From Bartonella sp. M0177 (GTDB lineage Bacteria > Pseudomonadota > Alphaproteobacteria > Rhizobiales > Rhizobiaceae), in the NCBI RefSeq assembly GCF_016102285.1, contig NZ_JACFOY010000001.1:1736001-1800000 (forward strand): a stretch of DNA of 64,000 nt. The letters are read 5' to 3'. A program made the position numbers and the translations under genes. Every line of letters begins with the position of its first letter. Position 1 is the first letter of the stretch. The notes beneath the pieces are model-generated. The model was given only the letters and a program-made list of their open reading frames with translations. It was not told the DNA's origin and did no database searches. Below are positions 19,655-28,802 of the stretch, piece after piece.

Positions 19655-20506
19655 ATGGGTGCACCTCTTTTCATCGTCTGGCGTGAAAGTATCGAAGCGC
19701 TGCTCGTTATCGGCATCCTTTATACGTGGCTGCGGCGCGAAAATCTTTTAACGCTTAAAAGCCGCTTATGGGCGGGAACGGCATTAGGGCTTGTTCTCGC
19801 CGGAATTCTCGCCATTCTGTTTTATGTTGCGGGTACTTGGTTTGCAGGCCCCGGCGGGGAATGGTTCTTCACCGCTATGATGGCGGTTGCCGCTCTTCTC
19901 ATTATGCAAATGATCGTCTGGATGCACCATCACGGCGCTTCGATGAAACATACTTTGGAGCGTGAAGCAGCCGAAAGCCTGCAATCTTCCGGCGGATTCG
20001 GCATTATGCTCCTTGCAATGATTGCTGTTGCCCGCGAAGGCTCCGAGACAGTGGTGTTTCTTGCCGGTGTCGGTGCGCAACAAAATGGTGCGTCGCTCGG
20101 CATGTTCATTCTGGGGGGTGTGCTCGGCTTTATTCTGGCACTTTTCACTTTCTGGTTGTTGCAAAAATTTTCCAAAATCATCCCGTGGAGATGGTTTTTC
20201 TTGGGAAGTGAATTTGTCCTTCTCCTCATCGGTGGCGGTTTGTTGATTACTGCTTTCGACAAGGCGGCCGCACAGATTTCGGCTTATGATTTACCAGAAT
20301 GGCTATACAGCTTTATGGATGATCCGCTATGGAGCACAAGCTGGCTTATTCCCGATAACAGCACCTTGACTGGTCTTACAGGTTACCATGCGGAACCGTC
20401 TTTGATGCAAGTCGTTGTGTTGGCAGTTTACTGGATTGCAGCCATTGTTCTTTGTAACAGGAAGCCTGCCAAAACGGTGGTTCGCCCGCCATTGAAAGTT
20501 ACCTGA
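19655..20506 (+). CDS. ftrC: FTR1-family iron permease
   Basis: A 283-residue membrane protein with about seven predicted helices. Both iron-binding R-E-x-x-E motifs of the FTR1/EfeU family (PF03239) are visible: R10-E-S-I-E14 in helix 1 and R127-E-G-S-E131 in the fourth. It moves iron across the inner membrane after oxidation in the periplasm. GGAGAG precedes the ATG, and the gene lies 12 nt after ftrB and 22 nt before ftrD, a tight operon. Confidence 0.95.
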   Translation: MGAPLFIVWRESIEALLVIGILYTWLRRENLLTLKSRLWAGTALGLVLAGILAILFYVAGTWFAGPGGEWFFTAMMAVAALLIMQMIVWMHHHGASMKHTLEREAAESLQSSGGFGIMLLAMIAVAREGSETVVFLAGVGAQQNGASLGMFILGGVLGFILALFTFWLLQKFSKIIPWRWFFLGSEFVLLLIGGGLLITAFDKAAAQISAYDLPEWLYSFMDDPLWSTSWLIPDNSTLTGLTGYHAEPSLMQVVVLAVYWIAAIVLCNRKPAKTVVRPPLKVT

Positions 20507-20528
20507 AACCAACTTTTTTAAAGAAACC

Positions 20529-21905
20529 ATGTCACGTATCATCACCACTGCCGTCTATCATCTGGGCACTGTCATGCATCGCCATAGAACAGTGATCCAG
20601 ACGATTCAGTGGTGTGTTGTTGCCATTTATCTGTTTCTCCTGATTGTGCCATCATTTTTGCCACTGCCGCCACGGCAGGAACATATTCTTGGCAATCTTG
20701 TACTTTTTGCCCAATTCGTATTTTGGGGAATCTGGTGGCCCTTTGTCATTCTTTCTATGCTGTTTATAGGGCGTATCTGGTGCGGCGTTTTCTGCCCCGA
20801 AGGAGCTTTGGCCGAATATACCAGCCGCACTGTCGGGCGTAACAAAACTATCCCGCGCTGGCTCAAATGGCGGGGCTGGCCAACGGTCGCCTTTATTCTG
20901 ACAACGCTTTATGGACAGTTGATCAGCGTTTATGATTATGCGGAAGCAGCACTTCTCATTCTTGGAGGCTCGACACTGGCCGCAATGGTCATCGGTTTCT
21001 TTTTCGGTAAGGGTACGCGCGTCTGGTGCCGTTATCTTTGCCCCGTTAACGGTGTTTTCAACCTGCTTTCCCGCCTTGCTCCTATTTCATTCAAGACAGA
21101 TCAGGAGAAATGGGCGCATTATTGCGGTGGCCGTCAGGAAAACCCGAATTGCCCGCCAATGATCAATATTCATCAGCTTCATGGCGTCAATGCCTGCCAT
21201 ATGTGCGCGCGCTGTGCCGGCTTTCGTGATGCAGTGGCACTAAAACCACGCTCGGTTATGGAAGAAGTTGTTGTTTACGGTGAAGACAAAAACGCCAATC
21301 CGTGGGAAACAAGGCTATTGCTTTTCGGCATGATCGGCGTTGCCATCGGTGCTTTTACGTGGACCGTAAGCCCGTGGTTTGTGACCTTTAAACAGGCAAT
21401 TGCCGAATGGCTTGTTGACCACAATATTTTCTGGCCGCTCGACCCGACCGCCCCTTGGTGGATTTTGACAAACCACCCCGCCAATAATGACAGTTTCAAC
21501 TGGGTAGACGGTTTTTGTGTCGCAAGTTACATTCTGGGAAGCGGTGTGCTTTTTGGCACATTTTTAACGCTCATGCTGTGGGCTATTGCCGCGCTTATGC
21601 GTTCGTCAACGCTCTATCAACATTTGGCACAAGCGTTTTTGCCACTGGCAGCAGCGGGCCTGTTTCTGGGGCTTACTGCAACGACAGTCAAGCTTTTGAT
21701 GTATGATGGCATCACCTTCTGGTGGTTGCCATATGCCCGTGCGTTCATTCTCGCTTTAACCGCAGTCTGGAGCCTTTATCTGGCGGCAAGGATTTTGCAA
21801 AGAACACAGGCGAGCCTCATCCGCAAATATTCAAGCTTCTTCCTCTTTGCTGTTTCTTGTGTCCCTATCGTCTATGCATGGTGGCTTATGTTCTGGGGCT
21901 GGTGA
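20529..21905 (+). CDS. ftrD: polyferredoxin-like 4Fe-4S membrane protein of the ferrous transporter
   Basis: A 458-residue membrane protein with several helices and cysteine motifs for iron-sulfur clusters. It has two NosR/CcoG-like half motifs (RIWCGVFCPEGAL and WCRYLCPVNGVFN) and a ferredoxin-like CHMCARC near residue 221. In the FtrABCD model it accepts the electrons released when ferrous iron is oxidised and returns them to the respiratory chain. The C-terminal half is mainly membrane helices. It is the last gene of the operon, and no clear terminator follows. Confidence 0.92.
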   Translation: MSRIITTAVYHLGTVMHRHRTVIQTIQWCVVAIYLFLLIVPSFLPLPPRQEHILGNLVLFAQFVFWGIWWPFVILSMLFIGRIWCGVFCPEGALAEYTSRTVGRNKTIPRWLKWRGWPTVAFILTTLYGQLISVYDYAEAALLILGGSTLAAMVIGFFFGKGTRVWCRYLCPVNGVFNLLSRLAPISFKTDQEKWAHYCGGRQENPNCPPMINIHQLHGVNACHMCARCAGFRDAVALKPRSVMEEVVVYGEDKNANPWETRLLLFGMIGVAIGAFTWTVSPWFVTFKQAIAEWLVDHNIFWPLDPTAPWWILTNHPANNDSFNWVDGFCVASYILGSGVLFGTFLTLMLWAIAALMRSSTLYQHLAQAFLPLAAAGLFLGLTATTVKLLMYDGITFWWLPYARAFILALTAVWSLYLAARILQRTQASLIRKYSSFFLFAVSCVPIVYAWWLMFWGW

Positions 21906-22404
21906 GTTTAAAACCGGAAATCACGGATATTATCCGGCACTGCAAAAACTCCGCCAGCCGACTGCCCTCCTCTTTTCCTGAAAACCAACGTCCATAACGC
22001 TGCGCATGTTTCATAATTCTGTTTAGGATTTATAGCGATTTCAGGAAATTTGCGGTTCATGAAAATCGACCAGCGCGGGCTTACAACCTCGAGAATCCTT
22101 AAAACGCTAAAGGCATTTAGCTTTCAAAATAACTTCGGGGAGCGCGTTTTTCTTAAGCAAAATTTCATTGAAATCTTTTTTCAAAAAGCCGTTTTTGAAA
22201 GCGAATTGCCGCAATCTTGCCGCTACGCTATTTTCTTGGAACTGGAGAGGCTGCTCTTCAACGAAAGAACTTTGCTCTGCTTAAAACCGCTATTCATACA
22301 AGCCGACATTCACAAAAATAGCTCGCCACAAAAGAAATCATTTTTGCGTTTTGCTAATCACTGCAACTTGCTGTTTTTTTAGCGGAGCTACCAATTTTTC
22401 GCGC
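21906..22404. other. intergenic region between convergent ftrD and the ABC protein gene
   Basis: About 500 bp with no supported gene. A 110-codon open frame (22050-22382) is Phe-, Leu- and Lys-rich, matches nothing I recognise and has no good ribosome-binding site. Confidence 0.35.
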
Positions 22405-24354
22405 TTATTTTTTCGGCTTTCCATTCTTTCCTTTTACAGGCGAAGTTTCTGAAGCCTTTGTGGTCTTACTACCCGTTATTTCAGTGTCTGTTGTTTGGGC
22501 TTCCGGAATGCTATCAGACGGCTCGCTTTTTGGCGTTGCTTTTTCACCCTTTGACAAAGCCTGTTCAGAAGGTTCGAATTTGACTTCTACAATCACGTCG
22601 AAAAGATAGCTTTCGTCATTGCGACGGCTGATATAGACGAAAGTCGTATTTTTCAAATGTTGGAAAACAACCGAGGCAATGCGTTTGCGCACTGTTTCGT
22701 CAATACCGTCCATCACCTGATTGGCAACAATCCACTCCGGATCTGTGAGAAGCACACGGGCAAAAGCGATTGACCGGCGTTCAACATCGTTCAATCGTCT
22801 TTCCCAATCGACGTTTTCCTCATCAAGCGCCGAAAAATAGTCACTCAAACCGGTGATTTCGAGAGCGCGTTCGATTTCTTCATCTGTCGGGTTTTTATCC
22901 GTTGCAGGATAAAGAAGAACCGTGCGCAATGTGCCGGGCGGAATATAAGGGGCATCAGGAATATAGTTCGGTAAGCCCGAATTGGGCAGTCCCACCGTGC
23001 CCTGCCCCCAAGGCCATAAGCCGGCCAAAGCATGATAAAGAATGGTTTTGTCAACGTCTTGCGGTGCATAGATCAGCGTGTTTTGCCCGCGCTTGATGGC
23101 GAGATTTTCCGGTGTCAAAGTGAGTTTGCCATTGGCCGTGTGGATTAACAGATTGTCAAAAGTCATAATATCGGAATCATTGGTTTTGACCACGATGTGT
23201 TCGCCCTTCAGGCGATCGACACCATCCATTTGAACAACGGCTTGTCTGAATGTTGCAACACGCAACATCGTTGCGCGCCAGTCGGCCAGAGCGCCATAAT
23301 TGTCAACAAACCAGCGCAAGGACTGGTGCGCCTGATTGAAGGCCTGAACAGCCGCCTGTAAACCACCAAGATCAATGCCGCCACCAAAATAGATCGGCGA
23401 AGCGATAATATAGGGAGCAACATTCGATACCCAGCCGTAACCGGCGGTGATACCTGTCAATTTTGTTGTTGCGACAACAATATGCCAGATGGCGTTCAAA
23501 ACATTTTGCACGCGCCCGTCGAGATAACGCTTCTCGTCCTTTTCCGCCCCCATCAGGGTGATCGAATCAATCGAGCGGTTGGTGTGCATCAAGGCAGCAC
23601 GCAAATCTGCCTCGCGCGCATAACGGTTGGCGTTGATAGTCACCAGATTGCGCGCAACAAACCATGTGAGAAAGGATGCCGCACCGACATAGAGAAGCAC
23701 CGCCCAGATCATATAGCCCGGAAGCGGAAAGCTATAGCCGGAAAAGCTGAAAACAAAGCCCGCTGTTGTTGCCCATAATGTCGGAATGAAGATGATCAAT
23801 GTTACGCTGGCCTGTAACAGATTAATGCCAAGATCGGCTGTCGATTCGGCAAGATGGCGGGCATCTTCATGGAGTTTCTGGTCGGGGTTCACACCGACTT
23901 CCCCCGCCATTGTCAGACGGAAAGCACGCTTTGGCTGCATCCACTGACTGATAAGGTCATCGGTCAAGCCTTCACGCAATTTCATTTTCAGATATTGGTT
24001 CAAAAAAGTCTGGACAATGTTGAAGATCAACAGCACCGAGGCAATGACAAAGAATACACCGAGCTGGAAAACAAATTCATGCAAATCTTTGCGGCTGATC
24101 GCGTTCCAGAAATCCTTTGTCCATTCATTGATTTGCAATTGCCCGCGGCCGATCAGAATAATCAGCAAAAGTATGCCAAGAAATGTCGCAATCAGTGTAT
24201 TGCGCGTATGCGAATGCCAGAAAGCAATGTAAAGAATTTTCGCCTGATGGGAAAAACGGGTATTTTTGACAATGCCTTCACGCAATGAACCGGGCGCTGC
24301 ATCAACCGGATTATCAGGCATGTTGTCGTCTATATCGCTGCCTTTTCTGGCCAT
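22405..24354 (-). CDS. SbmA/YddA-like ABC membrane protein with a degenerate nucleotide-binding domain
   Basis: A 649-residue fusion of an ABC_membrane_2 domain (PF06472, about residues 30-340, with the family's GVNPDQKLHEDARHLAEST) and a C-terminal ABC ATPase-like domain (about 395-600). The family (YddA, Rv1819c, SbmA/BacA relatives) imports cobalamin or peptides. Here the ATPase motifs are all altered. The Walker A loop reads APQDVDKTIL, without the glycines. The Q-loop Gln is Asp (IPDAPYIPPGTLR). The signature LSxGE is LNDVER. Walker B LDEATSALD is ANQVMDGID. The switch His is Arg (YISRRND). The fold markers ALAGLWPWG and SIAFARVLL remain. A Lys/Ser/Thr-rich tail follows. It is probably unable to hydrolyse ATP alone. 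Confidence 0.85.
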   Translation of the reverse strand: MARKGSDIDDNMPDNPVDAAPGSLREGIVKNTRFSHQAKILYIAFWHSHTRNTLIATFLGILLLIILIGRGQLQINEWTKDFWNAISRKDLHEFVFQLGVFFVIASVLLIFNIVQTFLNQYLKMKLREGLTDDLISQWMQPKRAFRLTMAGEVGVNPDQKLHEDARHLAESTADLGINLLQASVTLIIFIPTLWATTAGFVFSFSGYSFPLPGYMIWAVLLYVGAASFLTWFVARNLVTINANRYAREADLRAALMHTNRSIDSITLMGAEKDEKRYLDGRVQNVLNAIWHIVVATTKLTGITAGYGWVSNVAPYIIASPIYFGGGIDLGGLQAAVQAFNQAHQSLRWFVDNYGALADWRATMLRVATFRQAVVQMDGVDRLKGEHIVVKTNDSDIMTFDNLLIHTANGKLTLTPENLAIKRGQNTLIYAPQDVDKTILYHALAGLWPWGQGTVGLPNSGLPNYIPDAPYIPPGTLRTVLLYPATDKNPTDEEIERALEITGLSDYFSALDEENVDWERRLNDVERRSIAFARVLLTDPEWIVANQVMDGIDETVRKRIASVVFQHLKNTTFVYISRRNDESYLFDVIVEVKFEPSEQALSKGEKATPKSEPSDSIPEAQTTDTEITGSKTTKASETSPVKGKNGKPKK

Positions 24355-24665
24355 TCACTCAAATCCCCTCATATGACAATCGCGACATTCTGACGACAAT
24401 TAAAATAATGACTGCCCTTTATACACCAGATAGTGTAGGCAATCAAAATAGCAAAAGCTACAACGCTTTCAAATTTAATATTAATTCAACTTGCTTTCTT
24501 TTTCGAGAGGGTCTAATGAAGCGCCAATCGATTTTTCGGTTGTGCGACTTTCTTAACCGTGCAGCAAGCACTATTTAACGAAACTCCCCTTTCTAAATTT
24601 CGATCTACCAGAAGCATCAACGCATAACGTGTTGGTGCACTCATTTTTTATTACAGGAGTTTCCT

Positions 24666-24875
24666 ATGGCTACAGGAACAGTTAAGTGGTTCAACACAAC
24701 AAAAGGCTTCGGCTTCATTCAACCTGATGATGGTGGTGCAGATGTTTTTGTACACATTTCAGCCGTTGAACGCTCAGGCATGAGCGGTCTTAATGAAGGC
24801 CAGAAAGTGTCTTATGAAGTTGTGCAGGATCGTCGTTCCGGCAAATCTGCTGCAGGCAATCTTTCAGCTCTTTAA
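24666..24875 (+). CDS. cold shock protein (CspA family)
   Basis: A 69-residue single cold-shock domain. RNP1 (KGFGFI) and RNP2 (VFVHIS) are intact in [19 protein letters not shown] and [13 protein letters not shown]. It binds single-stranded RNA or DNA and acts as an RNA chaperone. A strong ACAGGAG site precedes the ATG. About 310 bp upstream have no gene and may include a leader. The expression condition cannot be told from sequence; not every member is cold-induced. Confidence 0.95.
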   Translation: MATGTVKWFNTTKGFGFIQPDDGGADVFVHISAVERSGMSGLNEGQKVSYEVVQDRRSGKSAAGNLSAL

Positions 24876-24960
24876 TATCTGGAAATGAAATGCCCAGCTA
24901 AAACGGCAAACCGTTTAATGAGCATTTCAAAAACGGATGTAAAAGAAACAGATTTTTAAA

Positions 24961-24993
24961 AAGCTCCACCTTTTTTTGAGTGGGGCTTTTTTA
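24961..24993 (+). terminator. Rho-independent terminator of the first csp gene
   Basis: The stem AAGCTCCAC / GTGGGGCTT (one G-T pair) is followed by a run of T, about 85 nt after the csp stop codon. Confidence 0.8.
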
Positions 24994-25206
24994 TTTATCC
25001 GATCATTTTATCAATTTTAACTGCAAGACACCGTTCCTTCATTTTCATATTTTCCAGTTATTTCTCCGATCTTTCCCCTAATCGTTCTTCAAGCGGAATA
25101 ACAATCATTAGTCCTCGGAAGTTAACTGACAGACTATCGTTTTTCTATTTCAACAATAACGTCAATAACATGCTTGCACTTATATTTAGATAAGTTATAA
25201 ATTTTA

Positions 25207-25407
25207 TTGACGGTTCCCCTTCACGATGTCTTCAAAAGGGGAATAATAGGGAACACGGAAAAATCGACCTCACTCAAGGGATTTCAGCCGTGGCTGCCCC
25301 CGCAACTGTAAACGGCAGCACCTTTTTCGGGTTTTTACCCGGCCACTGCGAAAGCGGGAAGGTTAAAGGTGCATAAAAATGCCGCGAGCCAGGAGACCTG
25401 CCGTCAA
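25207..25407 (+). ncRNA. cobalamin (AdoCbl) riboswitch
   Basis: The element is closed by a perfect 7-bp P1 helix, TTGACGG (25207-25213) with CCGTCAA (25401-25407). Inside are the conserved cobalamin-riboswitch blocks: GCTGCCCCCGCAACTGTAA, then GGCCACTG, and the B12 box GAGCCAGGAGACCTGCC just before the closing strand. It sits upstream of the btuF-btuC-btuD genes. In known examples, cobalamin binding lowers expression of uptake genes. The distance to btuF (567 nt) is unusually long. Confidence 0.95.
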
Positions 25408-25473
25408 TCATGGGCTTTCACGAGCCTGTTATAAAATGCCCTAACGCACGGTGGGTGCAAAGGAAAGGTCATC

Positions 25474-25956
25474 ATGGCAATCCAATCAGGCGCCATTTTT
25501 GTCGCCTCTCATACGCTTATCCGGATAATCTTTTCCGGTTTGATTGCGCGAGCAAAACATTTGTTCCGAAAGAGTTTTTTCTTTTATCTCTTGCGGCTTT
25601 TTTCAAAACAAAAAAGTTTGACATTGTTTTGCTCTCATTTGTCAAAGCAGAGCGAAGGTAAAAATGACCTATTGAAACAAAAATATTCTGATTGTGAAAA
25701 GGGCCGAAATAAAAAGTCCAAAACTGAAAAGACCGGAACTGAAAACATTTGTAACTGTAAACAAATGGTTACACACGCGTTTTCAAGCCGGACTTTCTTA
25801 AAGACGTTTTCTTCAAGTCTTTTTCACCAGAGGGTGCTTTTATCGTTTTGCAGTTGCGCTTTTTCAGACTTGAAAAATTTCCGAACCCCCGCCGTCAATC
25901 ACTTCAACTCCCTGACATGGCAGAGCCTTGAAAAAACGGCTTTGCACCGGCTTTAA
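25474..25956 (+). CDS. unrecognised open frame between the cobalamin riboswitch and btuF
   Basis: A 160-codon frame begins 66 nt after the riboswitch, at an ATG with a strong AAAGGAAAGG ribosome-binding site 5-6 nt upstream. It ends 17 nt before btuF. The product starts with a hydrophobic segment (SGAIFVASHTLIRIIFSG) and continues as a Lys-, Ser- and Phe-rich sequence with scattered Cys. I recognise no domain. Composition is close to that of random AT-rich DNA, so it may be a leader peptide, a decayed gene or no gene at all. Position and ribosome-binding site are the only support. Confidence 0.3.
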   Translation: MAIQSGAIFVASHTLIRIIFSGLIARAKHLFRKSFFFYLLRLFSKQKSLTLFCSHLSKQSEGKNDLLKQKYSDCEKGRNKKSKTEKTGTENICNCKQMVTHAFSSRTFLKTFSSSLFHQRVLLSFCSCAFSDLKNFRTPAVNHFNSLTWQSLEKTALHRL

Positions 25957-25973
25957 ACGAGAAGAGTAAACTC

Positions 25974-27011
25974 ATGAAAACCATCCATTTGAAGACGATC
26001 ATTCTGGCTGCGGCAATAAGCTGTTTTTCCATTGCTGTTCATGGCAATGCTTTTGCCGACGAAACGCATTATCCGTTAACGGTAAAAAATTGCGGCCGCA
26101 CACTTGTTTTTAACAAAGCACCGGAACGCGTTGTTTCGGTCGGACAAAATACGACGGAAATACTTTATGCTTTGGGTCTTTCCGACAAGGTCAAAGGTAC
26201 AGCGCTCTGGTATTCGCCGGTTTTGCCACAATTTACCGAAGTCAACAAAAACGCCAAAATGCTTTCCCATGATGTTCCAAGTTTCGAGAGCATCATTGCC
26301 GAAAAGCCCGATCTTGTCGCAAGTCATCAGGAATGGGTTATCGGACCTGCGGGAAGTGCTGCAACCTATGACCAATTTAAAGATTTTGAAATTCCGGTTT
26401 ATACAGCACCGGCCGATTGCGTGGGAAAAGACAATCTTGCCGGTAGCGACGGTTTGCGAACAGCCCCTTTCACAATGGACCTGATCTATCAGGAAATTTC
26501 CGAACTGGCATTGATTTTCAATGTTCAGGATAAGGGAGAAAAACTTGTTAAAGAGCTCAAAGGGCGCGAACAGGCTGCAATCGACAAGGTCAAAAACTTG
26601 CCCAAGGGCAAAATCAGCGCGGTTTTCTGGTATTCCAGTGCCGATCTTGATATTGACCCCTATGTTGCCGGAGACCTTGGTGCACCCGGTTATATTATGA
26701 AAATTCTCGGCATTAAAAATGTTATAGAATCCAATTATGAATGGCCGACCGTGGGGTGGGAAACCATTGTCAAAGCGAACCCGACCATTATTGTTCTTGC
26801 CGAAATGGATCGTCGCCGTTTTCCTGCCGATGATGTTGTCGTAAAACGTGATTTTTTGAAGAAAGACCCCGTTACAAAACTGCTACCGGCTGTCGAAAAT
26901 AATCGCCTTGTCAGCATGGACGTACAATCTATGAATACGACCATGCGCACGATTGACGGTATTGAAAAACTGGCAAATGCCATTGTCGAACTTGGTCTTG
27001 ATAAAAAGTGA
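25974..27011 (+). CDS. btuF: periplasmic substrate-binding protein of a BtuFCD-type ABC importer
   Basis: A 345-residue protein with a signal peptide (cleavage near AFA-DE) and the two-lobed TroA/BtuF-like fold (PF01497). The typical opening APERVVSVGQNTTEILYALGL is present, followed by FESIIAEKPDLVASHQEW. The family also includes siderophore- and haem-binding proteins. Cobalamin or cobinamide is inferred here from the upstream cobalamin riboswitch and the BtuC/BtuD-like neighbours. AGAAGAG lies before the ATG. The stop codon overlaps the GTG start of btuC. Confidence 0.85.
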   Translation: MKTIHLKTIILAAAISCFSIAVHGNAFADETHYPLTVKNCGRTLVFNKAPERVVSVGQNTTEILYALGLSDKVKGTALWYSPVLPQFTEVNKNAKMLSHDVPSFESIIAEKPDLVASHQEWVIGPAGSAATYDQFKDFEIPVYTAPADCVGKDNLAGSDGLRTAPFTMDLIYQEISELALIFNVQDKGEKLVKELKGREQAAIDKVKNLPKGKISAVFWYSSADLDIDPYVAGDLGAPGYIMKILGIKNVIESNYEWPTVGWETIVKANPTIIVLAEMDRRRFPADDVVVKRDFLKKDPVTKLLPAVENNRLVSMDVQSMNTTMRTIDGIEKLANAIVELGLDKK

Positions 27012-28024
27012 CACATTTGCCCCGCACGATTATCATCTGGCTTTTCTGCATCTGTCTTTTGCTCTGCGCAATTGTGACAGGTGCAGCAATTGGCGAGATT
27101 GCCATTCCGTTTTCAACTTTTTTGAAAACCATTGCCAATCATCTGTTTGATAGCGGTTACGAGGTGGATATATTCCACAGTCGGGTGATCTGGCTGTGGC
27201 GTCTGCCGCGCGCGGTCGTGGGCGCCTGTTGTGGTGCCGGTCTTGCCATGTGCGGGGTTATTTTACAGGCCTTGTTACGAAATCCCCTTGCCGAACCCTA
27301 TCTTCTCGGCATTTCTTCGGGGGCAGGAACAGGTGCGGCACTGGTGACTGCTTTCGGCATGAATTTGAGTATTCTGTCACTTTCAACCGGAGCATTGATT
27401 GGCGGTTTGTTATCGTTTTTCTTTGTTGTGTTCCTCGCCTATCATTCCGGCCGCAATGCAACCGCCATTATTCTTGCCGGTATTGCGAGCGCCATGTTGT
27501 TCAATGCGCTAACAGCGCTCATATTGATGATCTTTACACCACTTGAAGGACGCTCGAATATTTTTGCATGGATGATCGGCAATCTTTCCGGTGCAAGATG
27601 GAGTGACGCGGCGCTCGCTTTTCCTTTGACACTTGTCGCATTTTTAGTCTTCTTTGCTTTTTCGCGCATATTGGATGCCTTTGTTTTCGGCTCGCGTGCC
27701 GCAAAATCGCTCGGCATTTCTGTCCATTATGTGAGCATGTTGCTCATTACTGTTGTGGCTCTGGTGACGGCCGTTATGGTTTCCATTATGGGCACAATCA
27801 GCTTTGTCGGGCTGGTTGTTCCCCATGCTGCCCGTCTTATTGTCGGGGTGCGTCACCGGTTGCTGATACCGGCTTCGGCTTTTATCGGTGCGCTTTTTAT
27901 GATTGCAGCCGACGTTATTTCGCGCATCATTGTGCCCGGTCTTGCTTTTCCGGTGGGTATCGTCACCGCATTGATCGGCGCACCGCTTTTTGCCCTGTTG
28001 CTTTTGCGGCAGAAAGGAAATTGA
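27008..28024 (+). CDS. btuC: FecCD/BtuC-family ABC permease
   Basis: A 338-residue permease with about ten membrane helices (PF01032). Conserved blocks are RLPRAVVGACCGAGLAMCGV, LLRNPLAEPYLLGISSGAG and ISFVGLVVPHAARLIVG, the last including the coupling region that contacts the ATPase. The start is GTG inside the GTGA overlap with the btuF stop codon, a sign of translational coupling. The stop is followed after one base by the btuD ATG. It is part of the riboswitch-controlled importer. Confidence 0.93.
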   Translation: MTHLPRTIIIWLFCICLLLCAIVTGAAIGEIAIPFSTFLKTIANHLFDSGYEVDIFHSRVIWLWRLPRAVVGACCGAGLAMCGVILQALLRNPLAEPYLLGISSGAGTGAALVTAFGMNLSILSLSTGALIGGLLSFFFVVFLAYHSGRNATAIILAGIASAMLFNALTALILMIFTPLEGRSNIFAWMIGNLSGARWSDAALAFPLTLVAFLVFFAFSRILDAFVFGSRAAKSLGISVHYVSMLLITVVALVTAVMVSIMGTISFVGLVVPHAARLIVGVRHRLLIPASAFIGALFMIAADVISRIIVPGLAFPVGIVTALIGAPLFALLLLRQKGN

Positions 28025-28025
28025 T

Positions 28026-28781
28026 ATGCTTGTCGGCGAACACATATCACTTGAAATCGACCGTCACACCATTCTTGATGATGTAACGCTCACATTGAAA
28101 GACCAGGAAATTTTAGGCATTATCGGCCCGAATGGCGCGGGAAAAAGTTCACTTCTGTCGGTTTTTGCAGGCCTCATCCGGCCGACAGAAGGCGGAGTAA
28201 GCCTTGATGATATTGCTTTTTCCAACTGGTCAAGACAAAAACTTGCCAAAACAATTGCCTTTGTCGAACAGCAGGCCGAACCGCATGAACGCATCGACGT
28301 GCGCCATGCCATAGAAATCGGGCGCACACCACACAAACACCTACTTTCACCATGGCTTCCGGAAGACGAGGAAGCGTTGCAGGATGCGCTTATGAAGGTC
28401 AATATGAAAGGCTTTGAAAAGCGTCTCCTGAACAGCCTATCGGGTGGCGAAAAACAGCGCATCCATATCGCCCGTGCACTGGCACAAAAACCGCGTATTC
28501 TCATTCTTGACGAGCCGACAAATCATCTTGATATCGGTTGCCAACTGGAAATCCTTTCCCTCATTCGTAAACTTGGCCTTTCTGTGCTGATTGCCCTTCA
28601 CGACCTTAATCATGCAGCCATGTTTTGCGATCGCATCGCTTTGCTTCATCACGGACGATTGATAAATTCGGGAAAGCCGGAAGAGGTTTTGACGAAGGAA
28701 ACAATATTGACCAATTTCCACGCCAATGCTGGAATAGAAATGCTTGAAAACGGTAGGCCCCATATACGCTACCTGCTTTAA
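28026..28781 (+). CDS. btuD: ABC importer ATP-binding protein, BtuD/FhuC-type
   Basis: A 251-residue ATPase powering the BtuC permease. All motifs are intact: Walker A GPNGAGKSS, Q-loop FVEQQ, signature LSGGEKQR, Walker B ILILDEPTNHLD and the switch His in ALHDLNHA. The start is the ATG at 28026, one base after the btuC stop codon; a longer frame would overlap btuC by 35 bases. The pseudoazurin gene follows after 21 nt. Confidence 0.93.
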   Translation: MLVGEHISLEIDRHTILDDVTLTLKDQEILGIIGPNGAGKSSLLSVFAGLIRPTEGGVSLDDIAFSNWSRQKLAKTIAFVEQQAEPHERIDVRHAIEIGRTPHKHLLSPWLPEDEEALQDALMKVNMKGFEKRLLNSLSGGEKQRIHIARALAQKPRILILDEPTNHLDIGCQLEILSLIRKLGLSVLIALHDLNHAAMFCDRIALLHHGRLINSGKPEEVLTKETILTNFHANAGIEMLENGRPHIRYLL

Positions 28782-28802
28782 TTTTCCTTGAAAGGATAAA
28801 AA

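Noticed and set aside
22050-22382. 110-codon plus-strand frame behind ftrD
   Set aside because: Biased, low-information composition without a good start signal and no family match.
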